A stretch of DNA of 64,000 nt, taken from JBFLYH01 sp964630235. Its GTDB lineage: Bacteria; Oederibacteriota; JAAXVQ01; JAUVAV01. The translations under genes were made by a program, and so were the position numbers. The stretch covers positions 124,001 through 188,000 of the forward strand of contig CAZVUO010000002.1 of assembly GCA_964630235.1 (NCBI GenBank), read 5' to 3'. The notes beneath the pieces were generated by a model, which worked only from the letters and a program-made list of their open reading frames with translations, was not told where the DNA came from and made no database searches. Position 1 is the stretch's first letter. Every line of letters starts with the position of its first letter. Below, in pieces: positions 32,401 through 40,395 of the stretch.

Positions 32401-33096
32401 GCGCCGGCCCCGGGACACCTCCAGCGTGGTCAGTTCCTGCTTCAGTTCCTGGTACTTGCGCGCCTTCTGCACCTGGCGTTCCAGCGAATTGATCTGGCGC
32501 TTGACCTCGACGGCGATGTCGTTCACGCGCAGGAAATTCTGTTCGGTCGCTTCCAGCTTGCGCAGGGATTCTTCCTTGCGGGATTTGTACTTGGAGATCC
32601 CGGCTGCTTCCTCGAACACGAACCGCCGGTCCGCGGGGCGCGAAGAAACGATCAGGTCAATCTTCCCCTGCTCCAGGATGGAATAAGCGTTGGTGCCGAT
32701 GCCCGTATCCATGAACAGGTCATGGATGTCCCGCAGGCGGCAGGGCACCTTGTTGATGAGATACTCGCTCTCGCCGGACCGGTAGGTCCGCCGCGTGACC
32801 ATGATCTCGTCCTGGTCGCTGCGCAGCTTGCGGTCGTGATTGTCAATGGTCAGCGTAACTTCCGCCATGCCGACCGCCTTGCGCAGATCCGTGCCGTTGA
32901 AGATGACATCCTCCATGTGGCTGCCGCGCAGGGCTTTGGCGCTTTGTTCTCCCAGTACCCACCGGATCGCGTCCACGACATTGGATTTTCCGCAGCCATT
33001 GGGACCGATGATGGAAGAGATGCCCGGTTCGAAATCCAGGCTGGTATGGTCAACAAAAGACTTGAAGCCTTGCATTTCCAGACGCTTAAAATGCAC
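29437..33096 (-). CDS. smc: SMC chromosome segregation ATPase
   Basis: This 1219-residue protein has the SMC plan: an N-terminal ATPase half with GPNGCGKSNVVDAIRWVLGE at about 32-50, a long coiled coil (about 170-500), a hinge (about 520-670, with L-G-PVAAFMRTEQRYELALEAW), a returning coiled coil, then the ABC signature LSGGEKALTAIALLF and Walker B CIFDEMDAPLDDAN near the end. It folds and segregates chromosomes with ScpA and ScpB, which are not in the window. The GTG at 33096 has AAGGAG eight bases upstream; an earlier GTG at 33102 is too close to that site. The stop is followed by 151 bases with the propeller gene promoter. Confidence 0.95.
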   Translation of the reverse strand: MHFKRLEMQGFKSFVDHTSLDFEPGISSIIGPNGCGKSNVVDAIRWVLGEQSAKALRGSHMEDVIFNGTDLRKAVGMAEVTLTIDNHDRKLRSDQDEIMVTRRTYRSGESEYLINKVPCRLRDIHDLFMDTGIGTNAYSILEQGKIDLIVSSRPADRRFVFEEAAGISKYKSRKEESLRKLEATEQNFLRVNDIAVEVKRQINSLERQVQKARKYQELKQELTTLEVSRGRRELHQLKRELRRVEREWETCRQQVEQNEHQQRHLSEELDRLGAELAGAESRAADLQTAWQRVTEETVKTEEFLSTSTLRQQDLRGEMQRLAEESSQLGGRAEECRRQRNDLQAARTQKQAEREREKRELEGVEERLRQLEQELKTKVQAVQERQTRLLQMVDETARWRGTLQNLSGRRAELAQQRDRLQQQLGALAGQSRDMAEEKSRLVADRDGLRAAVESLNAERAHLESEQERVEQVLGTLNAMLENFSTTQTQLTSRLSWIEELQSGLEGYEAGAKAVLLEHNARPERLPGVLGPVAAFMRTEQRYELALEAWLGRKLQYILVETEAQALAVLDFLSEENRGRATVIPLERLGAHTDPSRFTLDEEPAWLGGAGIVGWAGSLVKIDERFRPLFDALLDQVALVEDRDAARRARADGARCVLVTLAGEVFEREGWMTGGSADLHERGLLGRERECEELRLQIGLLSSNQQRTQTEAESTRRQLEEILGGLSALRGEVHELEIRDAQLEKSLERVESQLAEVERQSGTWGGEYQALDQALRQVEEERLEAERQVRDSGQAEQETQEQLLSAQAEIEHLRQEFEQRSYQAGTLRVSVAAREEQLRALEAENERLAAEADALAGQQAEKQTVWEGARDRLAELDVQREERQGWLQALAGRREELERGVAEIRDRREHLRADKEARDHAWRELHTVLDRLRGDAHRHELEQTRQRLALQTLESYLEQEYRLNLALEPESPQDGTDAGGDPAVEETGPERIEELKTKLAAMGAVNLVAVEEYDELQQRYTFLSQQLDDLKASKEKLQRLITRINQESRERFSATFAAVREKFKEVFRRLFNGGEADLVLVDEMDLLETGIEIIARPPGKRLQHISLLSGGEKALTAIALLFAIYLIKPSPFCIFDEMDAPLDDANTMRFCKILRDFAALSQFIVITHNKLTMETADILFGVTMQESGVSRLISVKFKGETEARQVVPEEAPETSEEMALN

Positions 33097-33110
33097 GCGC
33101 ACAACTCCTT

Positions 33111-33130
33111 TACCCCAAAATATTGGGGTA
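33111..33130. promoter_or_regulatory. Perfect palindrome just upstream of smc
   Basis: TACCCCAA and TTGGGGTA are exact inverted arms around a four-base AATA loop. The palindrome ends about 15 bases before the smc start codon and abuts its ribosome site, so in RNA it could sequester or border the start, and in DNA it could be an operator. The region further upstream (33140-33240) is A/T-rich and probably holds the smc promoter, but no clear -35/-10 pair is visible. Confidence 0.5.
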
Positions 33131-33297
33131 CGTTCATGAATAGACCACTATGAGGAACAGTCTTAGCACATATCATATACCAAATTTTGTGATTTTGAAA
33201 AGCAAAAAACACCATATACTGTGCGCTTTTGGTTTTATATTTGAATATAAGGAGTTATGCGCAGGCTGGCAGAGGTGAATGACCTGGAAAATCCAGA

Positions 33298-34116
33298 TCA
33301 GATCCCCCAGAGTGCGATCCGGGCGCGATCAGCATCGGCCACGGTTTTTTCTCGGTGCAGGAAGAGGGTATGGTTGGCGGAAAAGGCCAGCACCGTGGCG
33401 CCGGCCTTGTGCATGTTCTGGATGGTCAAGGGACCTATCACCGGCACGTCGAAGCGGAAATCCTGGTTCGGCTTGGTGACCTTCACCACCACCGCTCCGC
33501 CACGGGAAATTTCCCCGGCCCGAAGAATGCAGGCGTCGGTCCCTTCCATGGCTTCGACGGCCACCACCGTCTGATTTTTCACAACCACGGTCTGGCCGAT
33601 GTCCGCCGCCGCCACGTGCCGGGCCATCCGGTATCCGAACTGAACATCCTTGCGCTCCTGCCGGCTGGGACGGTGTTTGGTCAGGCAGCCGGACGGCGGC
33701 AGATAGGCCTTGAGCCACGGCAAGGGCGAGATCAGGCGGATGCCTTCCTGCGCCAGGGTGTCGGCCACTGCGCCCAGGATCGCATTGGCGCGTTTGTCCT
33801 TCAAGCCCGCCAGCAGCCGCACCGCGCGCCAATCCAACCGGAAAAGGTTGAACACCCTGCGGTGCTTGACCACGCCGGCCAGCACCGCCTCGGTTGCGCC
33901 GGCGGTCTTGAGGAGCCGGATCAATCGGCCGACCTGGCCCAGGCTGGACCAGTGCCAGGCGTCCACGCTGCGCGCCAGGGCAGGGTCGGTTTCCCCCCGG
34001 AACCCGACCGCCACCACGCGGCGTCCGTGTTCGCGCGCAGCTTGGGCCACTGCCAGGGGAAAATCGCCCCAGCCGGCGATCAGGCCGAGCGTGCGCGGGG
34101 CCGGGGAAGGCTTCAT
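33298..34116 (-). CDS. lpxI: UDP-2,3-diacylglucosamine diphosphatase LpxI
   Basis: This 272-residue protein is the LpxI (DUF1009) type of UDP-2,3-diacylglucosamine hydrolase, making lipid X in lipid A synthesis, in place of the LpxH of gammaproteobacteria. It has LGLIAGWGDFPLAVAQAA at the start, the V-G-FRGETDP loop, and the C-terminal F-D-VPVIGPLTI, G-A-TVLAFSANHTLFLHRE block with a conserved acidic site. The ATG overlaps the lpxA stop by four bases (ATGA), so it is translated with lpxA. It is the last gene of the bamA-to-lpxI run. lpxB and lpxK are outside the window. Confidence 0.93.
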   Translation of the reverse strand: MKPSPAPRTLGLIAGWGDFPLAVAQAAREHGRRVVAVGFRGETDPALARSVDAWHWSSLGQVGRLIRLLKTAGATEAVLAGVVKHRRVFNLFRLDWRAVRLLAGLKDKRANAILGAVADTLAQEGIRLISPLPWLKAYLPPSGCLTKHRPSRQERKDVQFGYRMARHVAAADIGQTVVVKNQTVVAVEAMEGTDACILRAGEISRGGAVVVKVTKPNQDFRFDVPVIGPLTIQNMHKAGATVLAFSANHTLFLHREKTVADADRARIALWGI

Positions 34117-34886
34117 TTGGCGATGCCGCGTTCCGAGGATTTGATGAAGGCGACGAGGAGAGCGATCTCGGGCGAGGCCGGTTCGGCTTCCAGCCGTTCC
34201 AGGGCCTGGGAGATGTTCAGTTTGGAACGGTAGAGGATCCGGTAGGCCCGCTCGACCACCGCCATCTGCTCCGGCGTGAACCCTTTCCGCTCCAGCCCGA
34301 CGCGGTTGACGCCCGCGATCCTCAGGGGCGTGCCGCCGCAAAGGATGAAGGGCGGAACGTCCTTGGGCACGCGCGAGCCGCCGCCGATCATGGCGTAGGA
34401 ACCGATCCGGACGCCCTGATGGAGCGTGTCCAGCCCGCCGATGTTGGCGTGATCCATGATGGTGACGTGGCCCGCCATGCCGATGGCGTTGGCGAGAATG
34501 TTGTGGTTGCCGATGGTGCAGTTATGCGCCACGTGGCAGTAGGCCATGAAAAAATTGTCGTTCCCCACCAGGGTGGTTTTTTCCTCCCCGGTGGCGCGAT
34601 TCATGGTCACGTATTCGCGGATGACGTTGCGGTCGCCGACGCGCAAATAGGAGCGTTCCCCCTTGTACTTCAAATCCTGGCCTTCGGACCCCAGCACGGC
34701 GCCCGTGAAAATCCGGCAGTCGGCGCCGATCGTGGTCCAGCCTTCAATCACCGCGTACGGGCCGATTTGGGTCCGGTCCCCGATGACCGCGTGCTCGCCG
34801 ACCAGCGCGCCGGGGCCGACCGTCACGTCCGCGCCCAGGCGGGCCTTGGGATGGACAATTGCCGCGGGGTGGATCGCTGTGTTCAT
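34113..34886 (-). CDS. lpxA: UDP-N-acetylglucosamine acyltransferase
   Basis: This 257-residue left-handed beta-helix enzyme adds the first 3-hydroxyacyl chain of lipid A from acyl-ACP. It opens I-H-PAAIVHPKARLGADVTVG with hexapeptide repeats through about residue 185. The catalytic histidine lies in FFMAYCHVAHNC, the I-A-GVNRVGLERKGFTPEQ segment follows, and a helical C-terminus closes it. It starts seven bases past the lpxC-fabZ stop and its own stop overlaps lpxI, so it is part of one tight lipid A operon. Confidence 0.95.
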   Translation of the reverse strand: MNTAIHPAAIVHPKARLGADVTVGPGALVGEHAVIGDRTQIGPYAVIEGWTTIGADCRIFTGAVLGSEGQDLKYKGERSYLRVGDRNVIREYVTMNRATGEEKTTLVGNDNFFMAYCHVAHNCTIGNHNILANAIGMAGHVTIMDHANIGGLDTLHQGVRIGSYAMIGGGSRVPKDVPPFILCGGTPLRIAGVNRVGLERKGFTPEQMAVVERAYRILYRSKLNISQALERLEAEPASPEIALLVAFIKSSERGIAK

Positions 34887-34893
34887 GGCGGGC

Positions 34894-36189
34894 CTAGCGG
34901 TCCATGACGGTTGACATCAGTTCGGCCTCGCAGACCAGGTCGCTCCCCACGAAGGCCTTGCCGACCATCTTGGCGATCCGGGACTTGATCTTGTCGACTT
35001 CCAGTTCCAGCCGCAGCTGGTCGCCGGGCAAAACCGGCTTGCGGAATTTCACGTTGTCAATGGCCACGAAATACACCACCTTGCCCTGCGACTCGGGCGA
35101 GCTCTTCATCAGCAGCACGCCGCCGCACTGCGCCATGGCCTCCACGATCAGGACGCCGGGCATGATGGGATGGCCCGGGAAGTGTCCCTGGAAAAAATGC
35201 TCGTTCATGGTGACGTTCTTGATGCCGACCACCCGCTTCCCCACTTCCAGCTCGACGACGCGGTCCACCAGCAGCATGGGATACCGGTGCGGCAGCAGTT
35301 GTTCGATCTCCTTGGCGTCAATGACCACCTCTCTTGTCCCCCTCTCTTTCGGATGAACTTGAAGTTTTTTAACCAACTGCACGTTGAGGTCGTGGCCGCT
35401 GCGTTCGGCCACCACGTGCCCTTCGAGCCTGCTCCCCAGAAGGGCCAGATCCCCGATCACGTCCAGCACCTTGTGCCCGGCCAGCTCCCGTTCGGAGCGA
35501 AACGGGGGGTTTTTCAGCCCGCCGGGCGCCAGGACCAGGCAATTTTCCAGCGAACCGCCCTTGGCCAGCCCCTGGGCTTTCAGCGCTTCGATTTCGCTTT
35601 CCAGGCAGAATGTGCGGCAGGGCGCGATGTCGCGCAGGAAGCTCTCGGGGGTCACGTCCACATCCACCCGCTGGGCCTGCACCTGCCCCTGATCGTATGC
35701 CAGCTGATAGGTGATGCGCAGGCCCGGATGGGGCCAGAGCACCACCGCCTTGTTCACGCCCTGCACCTGCACGGGGCGCTCCGGCCTGACCACCGCCGCT
35801 TCGCTGCCGGGAATCTCCACGATCCCGGCCTCCTGCAGCAGCCGGGCGAACGGGAGGGCGGACCCGTCCGCGGCCGGCGGTTCCGGGGCGGACAGTTCGA
35901 TCAGGCAGTTGTCCACACCCATGCCGGCCAGGGCCGCCAGGACATGCTCCACGGTGTGGACTTCCGCGCCATTTTCCGAGAGTGACGTGCCGCGGTGGGA
36001 ACGGACGACCCATTCGGGCCGCGGATGGACCTGCGGCCGTCCGGGCGCCTGGGTGAGGACGAATACCCTGCCGGTATCAGCCGGAGCGGGTTGGAACGTG
36101 AGGGTGCACGGCAGGCCGGTGTGCAAGCCCACCCCGTTCAAAGACACCGCCCTGCCAATGGTGGTCTGGGGCGAACCTCCCGGGGTCAC
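34894..36189 (-). CDS. lpxC-fabZ: LpxC-FabZ fusion: lipid A deacetylase and 3-hydroxyacyl-ACP dehydratase
   Basis: This 431-residue bifunctional enzyme is known as a fusion in Bacteroidota and some other diderms. Residues 1-275 are LpxC: H78 in VHTVEH, H239 and D243 in GHKVLDVIGDLALLG (zinc) and H266. LpxC commits the cell to lipid A synthesis. Residues 290-431 are FabZ: LLPHRYPMLLVDRV, then catalytic H336 in GHFPGHPIMPG and E350. The fused proteins handle UDP-sugar deacetylation and acyl-chain elongation. The GTG start at 36189 overlaps the lpxD stop (GTGA) and has GGAGGAG just before it. An earlier in-frame start would run into lpxD. No break or frameshift is seen. Confidence 0.95.
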   Translation of the reverse strand: MTPGGSPQTTIGRAVSLNGVGLHTGLPCTLTFQPAPADTGRVFVLTQAPGRPQVHPRPEWVVRSHRGTSLSENGAEVHTVEHVLAALAGMGVDNCLIELSAPEPPAADGSALPFARLLQEAGIVEIPGSEAAVVRPERPVQVQGVNKAVVLWPHPGLRITYQLAYDQGQVQAQRVDVDVTPESFLRDIAPCRTFCLESEIEALKAQGLAKGGSLENCLVLAPGGLKNPPFRSERELAGHKVLDVIGDLALLGSRLEGHVVAERSGHDLNVQLVKKLQVHPKERGTREVVIDAKEIEQLLPHRYPMLLVDRVVELEVGKRVVGIKNVTMNEHFFQGHFPGHPIMPGVLIVEAMAQCGGVLLMKSSPESQGKVVYFVAIDNVKFRKPVLPGDQLRLELEVDKIKSRIAKMVGKAFVGSDLVCEAELMSTVMDR

Positions 36190-37220
36190 TTCTCCTCCAG
36201 CGCTTTGAGCCGGCTCTCGAGCTTCTCCACTTTTTTCCGGACCTCGGTCAGCTTGCCGTACTCGGCGAGCAGGCGCAAGGTTTCCGCGTGCGGACGGGCG
36301 GGCGTGCCCCAAACCACTCCACCAGGCTCCACATCGCGCAAAATGCCGGATTGCGCGGCGAGCACGGCGTTGTCGCCGACGGTGATGTGTCCGTTCGTTC
36401 CGACCTGGCCGCCCACCACCACGTGGCGCCCCACCTGGGTGCTGCCGGCGAATCCGGTCTGGGCGGCGACCACGGTATCCGGCCCGATCCGGACGTTGTG
36501 CGCGATCATGACCAGGTTGTCTATTTTGCAGCCCCGGCCCACGCGGGTTTCGCCCAGCGCGGCCCGGTCAATGGTCGTGTTCGCGCCGATCTCCACGTCA
36601 TCCTCGATGACCACGGTGCCGATCTGGGGGATTTTATGGTAGCCGCCGCCTTCGGGCGCGAACCCAAAGCCATCGGCGCCCAGCACCGCGCCCGGATGGA
36701 GGATGACGCGCGCCCCGATGGTGACGCGCTCCCGCACGACCACCTGCGGATAAAACAGGCAGTCCGGGCCGACCAGGGTATCTTCCCCGACATAGACCTG
36801 CGCCACCAGCGTGGTGCGCGCGCCGATGACCGCGCGGGCGCCCACCACGCACCCCGGCCCCACGGCCGCGCCGGCTTCCAGCCTGGCTTGGGGATGGACG
36901 ACGGCCGAAGGATGAACGCCGGCCGGAGGCAGGGGGATCGGCGGAGCAAAGAGCTCCGCCACTTTGGCGAAGGCCAGGTAGGGATCCCGGTTGACCAAGC
37001 AGGGTTTGGCGCAGGCCACGTCCGGCGGAAGGATCACGGCGGCGGCTTGGGTGGTTTCAAGCAGACGCCGGTATTTCTTGCTGGCCACAAAAGTCAGCTG
37101 CCCCGGGCCGGCCTGATCGAGCGCGGCCACTCCGCTGATCACCACGGTCTCGGCGCCCTGGCCGCGCACTTCCGAACCGGTGAGTTCGCCCAGTTCCCGC
37201 AGGGATTTGGTGATGGCCAT
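36186..37220 (-). CDS. lpxD: UDP-3-O-acylglucosamine N-acyltransferase
   Basis: This 344-residue enzyme adds the N-linked acyl chain in lipid A synthesis. The N-terminal uridine-binding domain (1-100) has A-G-PGQLTFVASKKY. The left-handed beta-helix (about 105-300) carries hexapeptide repeats, V-L-GADGFGFAPEGGGYHK, then the catalytic His region N-T-TIDRA and IAHNVRIG. The C-terminal 25 residues form a coiled coil (EVRKKVEKLESRLKALEEK). The ATG at 37220 has GGGAGG eight bases upstream. It lies 30 bases past the skp stop and overlaps lpxC by four. Confidence 0.95.
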   Translation of the reverse strand: MAITKSLRELGELTGSEVRGQGAETVVISGVAALDQAGPGQLTFVASKKYRRLLETTQAAAVILPPDVACAKPCLVNRDPYLAFAKVAELFAPPIPLPPAGVHPSAVVHPQARLEAGAAVGPGCVVGARAVIGARTTLVAQVYVGEDTLVGPDCLFYPQVVVRERVTIGARVILHPGAVLGADGFGFAPEGGGYHKIPQIGTVVIEDDVEIGANTTIDRAALGETRVGRGCKIDNLVMIAHNVRIGPDTVVAAQTGFAGSTQVGRHVVVGGQVGTNGHITVGDNAVLAAQSGILRDVEPGGVVWGTPARPHAETLRLLAEYGKLTEVRKKVEKLESRLKALEEK

Positions 37221-37250
37221 GTGGTCAACCTCCCCCCGCGACATCCACGG

Positions 37251-37763
37251 TTACTTCTTGGCGTTCAGCTTATCCAGCACTTTGTAGGTAATGTCGTCCC
37301 CGTCGTAATAGAGCACGGTCTCCTTGTCCAAGACCAGTTCATACTTATCGTTCTTCGCGATCTGGGCCACGATCTCCTTGACATCGTTGACGATGCCTTC
37401 CATCAGGGTGCGCTGCTTGCTCATGAGCGCGGTTTGGGTCTCGCGGTATTTATCGCGGAAGGTATCTTGTTTCTTGTTGAACTTTTCCTCGAGTTTCTTA
37501 TATTTGGCCTCGGACACAATGCCTTTCTGGCGGTCCAAGTCCGCTTTTTCCGCGTCCAGTTCCGTACTCATTTTTTGCAGTTCGTTTTTCTTGTCGTCCA
37601 ATTCCTTTTCCAGACGCTCCTGGGAGTCCTTGGTTTTCTGGTACTCCTTCACGACTTTGGCGGTATCCACCACCGCCACTTTCGCCGCCTGCGCGCTTCC
37701 GGCCAGAAACACCGCGCCCAAGATCCATACCGCCGCCATGCCGATCCAGTTCAAACGCTTCAT
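37251..37763 (-). CDS. skp: Skp/OmpH family periplasmic chaperone
   Basis: This 170-residue protein has a signal peptide (cleavage after A-G-SAQA, about residue 26). A long charged coiled coil fills about 45-130 (L-E-KELDDKKNELQKM), with V-A-VVDTAKVVKEY just after the signal, as in Skp. Skp trimers hold outer-membrane proteins on the way to BamA. The neighbouring bamA (57 bases upstream) and lpxD (30 bases downstream) give the order bamA-skp-lpxD seen in many diderms. Confidence 0.93.
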   Translation of the reverse strand: MKRLNWIGMAAVWILGAVFLAGSAQAAKVAVVDTAKVVKEYQKTKDSQERLEKELDDKKNELQKMSTELDAEKADLDRQKGIVSEAKYKKLEEKFNKKQDTFRDKYRETQTALMSKQRTLMEGIVNDVKEIVAQIAKNDKYELVLDKETVLYYDGDDITYKVLDKLNAKK

Positions 37764-37820
37764 AGGTCCACTCCTCCTTCTCCAGATGGTGGAGACGCGC
37801 CTCGCGCGCCCCGGTTACGG

Positions 37821-40187
37821 TCAAAAGATATTGCCGATGTTGAAATGATAGTTCAGCGTAGCCGACTTCCCGGTCGGATCAGGGTCCAGCGGGTAGCCGA
37901 AGTCGAAACGGATGAGGATCACCGTGCCCGGCACGGTCAAGCGGATGCCCAGCCCCGCGCCCTTGTAGAGGGAGGGATAGTCCGCAAAATAACTTTCGCC
38001 CGGTTCACGCGGTCCGACCGGACTGACGATGTCGCTCCACACGTTGCCGGCGTCGAAAAAAGCCACGCCTTTCAACGGTCCGATGATCGGGAAATGCAGT
38101 TCCACGTTGCTGCCCAGCTTGAACCGTCCGCCGCCGCCGGGAATGTTCTGGCCGAACACGCCCTCGCCGTAACCGCGGACCGAATCCGTTCCGCCCGAAA
38201 GGAACCTCTCGCTCGGCGGCACATCCGTGAGGCCGGTGACGCCGAATTTATAGCCGTATTGATAGCCGGCCTCGCCGTGGAGGGCCAGGACGACTTTCCA
38301 GATGAGAGGGAGGTAAAAACTGCTGTCAACCAGGTATTTGAAATAGTTGTTGTCCCCGCCGAACGGACCGCCGGCCATTTCCACTGACAGCCGCTGGTAG
38401 GTCCCCTGGGTAGGATCGAAAATATTGTCCCGGGTGTCGTAGATCAACGCCGGGGTAATGGAGCTGGTGTCACTGCGGCCTTCCTCGTAGACCTTGGAGA
38501 CCGTCTCGTCCAGATCCGTGTACTCGTTGCTTTCCAGTTTGTAGGTTAAAAACCCTTTCCAGTATTCGTCGAAACGCCGGCCCAGGCGGAGGTCGCCGCC
38601 CTGGGAGAGCAGGTTGTAGAGCTGGCCGCCGTAGCCTCTGCGCTTGTTGATATTCCACACGTCCACGCCAAAGGAGACCGGCGCGTCGAAGAGCCACGGT
38701 TCGGTAAAGGACATCTGCCAGCTCTGCCGGTAGGACCCGAGCTCCCACTGCAGGCTGACCGACTGGCCATTGCCGAACAGGTTGGCTTGGGTCAGCTGCA
38801 GGTACCCCATGAGGTAGTCCACCGAGGAATAGCCGGCGCCCAGGCTGATGGTCCCGGTATGGCGTTCATCCACTTCGAACACCAGCACCTGCTCGGCCGG
38901 CGTACTGCCCGGCTCGGTCGTCACCTTGACGTCCTGAAAAAAACCGAGATTGGAGACCTTTTCGCGCGAACGCTGGATCTTGCGGGAATCAAACGGCTCT
39001 CCGGGTTGAACCGCGAGCTCGCGCCGGATGACCTTGTCTTTGGTGATGCTGTTGCCGCGGATGTCCACCCGCTCCACGCGGGCGATGGAGCCTTCGCGGA
39101 CAATGATGGACACGTCCACCGCGCCGGCGTCGTCGGTATACTCCATTTCAGGGGTAATGTCGGAAAAGATGTAGCCCTTTTCCGCGTAGGCCATGCGGAC
39201 CATCTGCAGGTCCTGTTCAAAAACGATCCGGTCCATGACCGCGCCGGGTTTCAGGATCATCCGGCCCAGCAGTTCTTCCTGGGAATAAATGATATTGCCC
39301 GTGACCGCCAAGTTGCGGATCTTATACTGGATGCCTTCCTCAACCCGGAGGGAGATGGTCATCTCTTTTTTTTCGGTGTCCACGGCCAGCGCCTCGGCCA
39401 CGATGTCCTGTCTGTGCAGGTCAATGTCTTCGAGGCCGTAACCGAACAGCTTGGCCTTGAGGTAGCCTTCCTTGGCGTAGCGCAGCAGGATTTTTTTCAG
39501 GTCGGTGATGAAGGTTTCTTCCTTGTAGACGCCCCCGACGAACCATCCGGCTTCCTTGGTCTCCATCACGCCCTTGATGTCGCCGGCCGAAAACGCCTGG
39601 TTGCCGTTGACCAGGATTTTCGTCACCTTGACCTTCAGGCCTTCACGCACCACGAAGGTCAGCGCCACCTGGCCGCCGCTGGCCGGCGCCGTTTCCACGC
39701 TGACCTCCGCTTGGTAATACTCCTTTTCACGGTAAAAGTTGGCGATTTTTTCCGCCCCTTTGGCCGCGAGGTAAGAATCGTACGGGGCCGCGGGACTGAG
39801 CCCGGACTCCTGCACCAACTGCTTTTCCGAAAACGCCTGCTGGCCCCGCACCGCGAGGCTGGCGAGCAGCGGTTTTTCTTTGACCTGAATGATCAGCCGC
39901 AGGGTTTCGTCGGTGAGGGGCTGCAGGCTGAGCTGGACATCTTCAAATTTACCCGTCTTCCAAAGCGCCTTGAGATCCTGGTCAAACACGCCGCGGATCT
40001 CGGCCGGTTTATCCCCGATCTTGATCTTGATCCAGGAAATGATATCCGTGCCCGCGATGGTGCGGTTGCCATCCACCTGAATGTCCGAAATCGGACGCTG
40101 GCTCAGCTCCGCCGCCAGACTGGTGGAACACCAGGCGGCAAGCACGCCGAAACACAGCACAAGTTTGAAAAAAAGCCTTGAAAACAC
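37821..40187 (-). CDS. bamA: BamA outer-membrane protein assembly factor
   Basis: The protein has 788 residues. A signal peptide ending near SLAAE is followed by five POTRA domains (about 30-430), with G-N-RTIAGTDI, R-GQQAFSEKQL, V-N-GNQAFSAGDI and R-G-NSITKDKVIRRELA, and a C-terminal 16-strand beta barrel. The barrel holds the conserved VRGYG loop (about 670) and ends in an aromatic residue (N-I-F), as outer-membrane barrels do. It inserts other beta-barrel proteins into the outer membrane. It follows a terminator-like hairpin at 40289-40325, so it heads its own transcript with skp and the lpx genes. Confidence 0.95.
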   Translation of the reverse strand: MFSRLFFKLVLCFGVLAAWCSTSLAAELSQRPISDIQVDGNRTIAGTDIISWIKIKIGDKPAEIRGVFDQDLKALWKTGKFEDVQLSLQPLTDETLRLIIQVKEKPLLASLAVRGQQAFSEKQLVQESGLSPAAPYDSYLAAKGAEKIANFYREKEYYQAEVSVETAPASGGQVALTFVVREGLKVKVTKILVNGNQAFSAGDIKGVMETKEAGWFVGGVYKEETFITDLKKILLRYAKEGYLKAKLFGYGLEDIDLHRQDIVAEALAVDTEKKEMTISLRVEEGIQYKIRNLAVTGNIIYSQEELLGRMILKPGAVMDRIVFEQDLQMVRMAYAEKGYIFSDITPEMEYTDDAGAVDVSIIVREGSIARVERVDIRGNSITKDKVIRRELAVQPGEPFDSRKIQRSREKVSNLGFFQDVKVTTEPGSTPAEQVLVFEVDERHTGTISLGAGYSSVDYLMGYLQLTQANLFGNGQSVSLQWELGSYRQSWQMSFTEPWLFDAPVSFGVDVWNINKRRGYGGQLYNLLSQGGDLRLGRRFDEYWKGFLTYKLESNEYTDLDETVSKVYEEGRSDTSSITPALIYDTRDNIFDPTQGTYQRLSVEMAGGPFGGDNNYFKYLVDSSFYLPLIWKVVLALHGEAGYQYGYKFGVTGLTDVPPSERFLSGGTDSVRGYGEGVFGQNIPGGGGRFKLGSNVELHFPIIGPLKGVAFFDAGNVWSDIVSPVGPREPGESYFADYPSLYKGAGLGIRLTVPGTVILIRFDFGYPLDPDPTGKSATLNYHFNIGNIF

Positions 40188-40288
40188 TGGCTAAATGGCC
40201 TCCATGGAAAAAAGTTGAATGATTCTAACAGAAGTGCCAGGGACCGTCAAGGAATTCCCTTGTCCGCGGGATATCCGAGGCGACAGTG

Positions 40289-40325
40289 AAAAAATTTGTA
40301 GGGAACAGGCCTGCCTGTTCCCTAC
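40289..40325 (-). terminator. Rho-independent terminator after tamB
   Basis: On the minus strand a perfect 13-bp stem (GTAGGGAACAGGC paired with GCCTGTTCCCTAC) with a two-base AG loop is followed by AAATTTTTT. It lies between tamB and bamA and separates their transcripts, although the two encode related envelope functions. Confidence 0.75.
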
Positions 40326-40395
40326 GTCCACGCGCCGCGTGCTGCGAAGCATGATCCCAACCTGCTGGTGTTTGACCCTGCCGGGAGCATAAAGT

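Noticed and set aside
29599..33153. An 1184-residue open frame on the plus strand opposite smc
   Set aside because: It is the mirror of the smc coding region; its composition is Gln/Leu/Phe-rich with no domain, as expected for an antisense frame.
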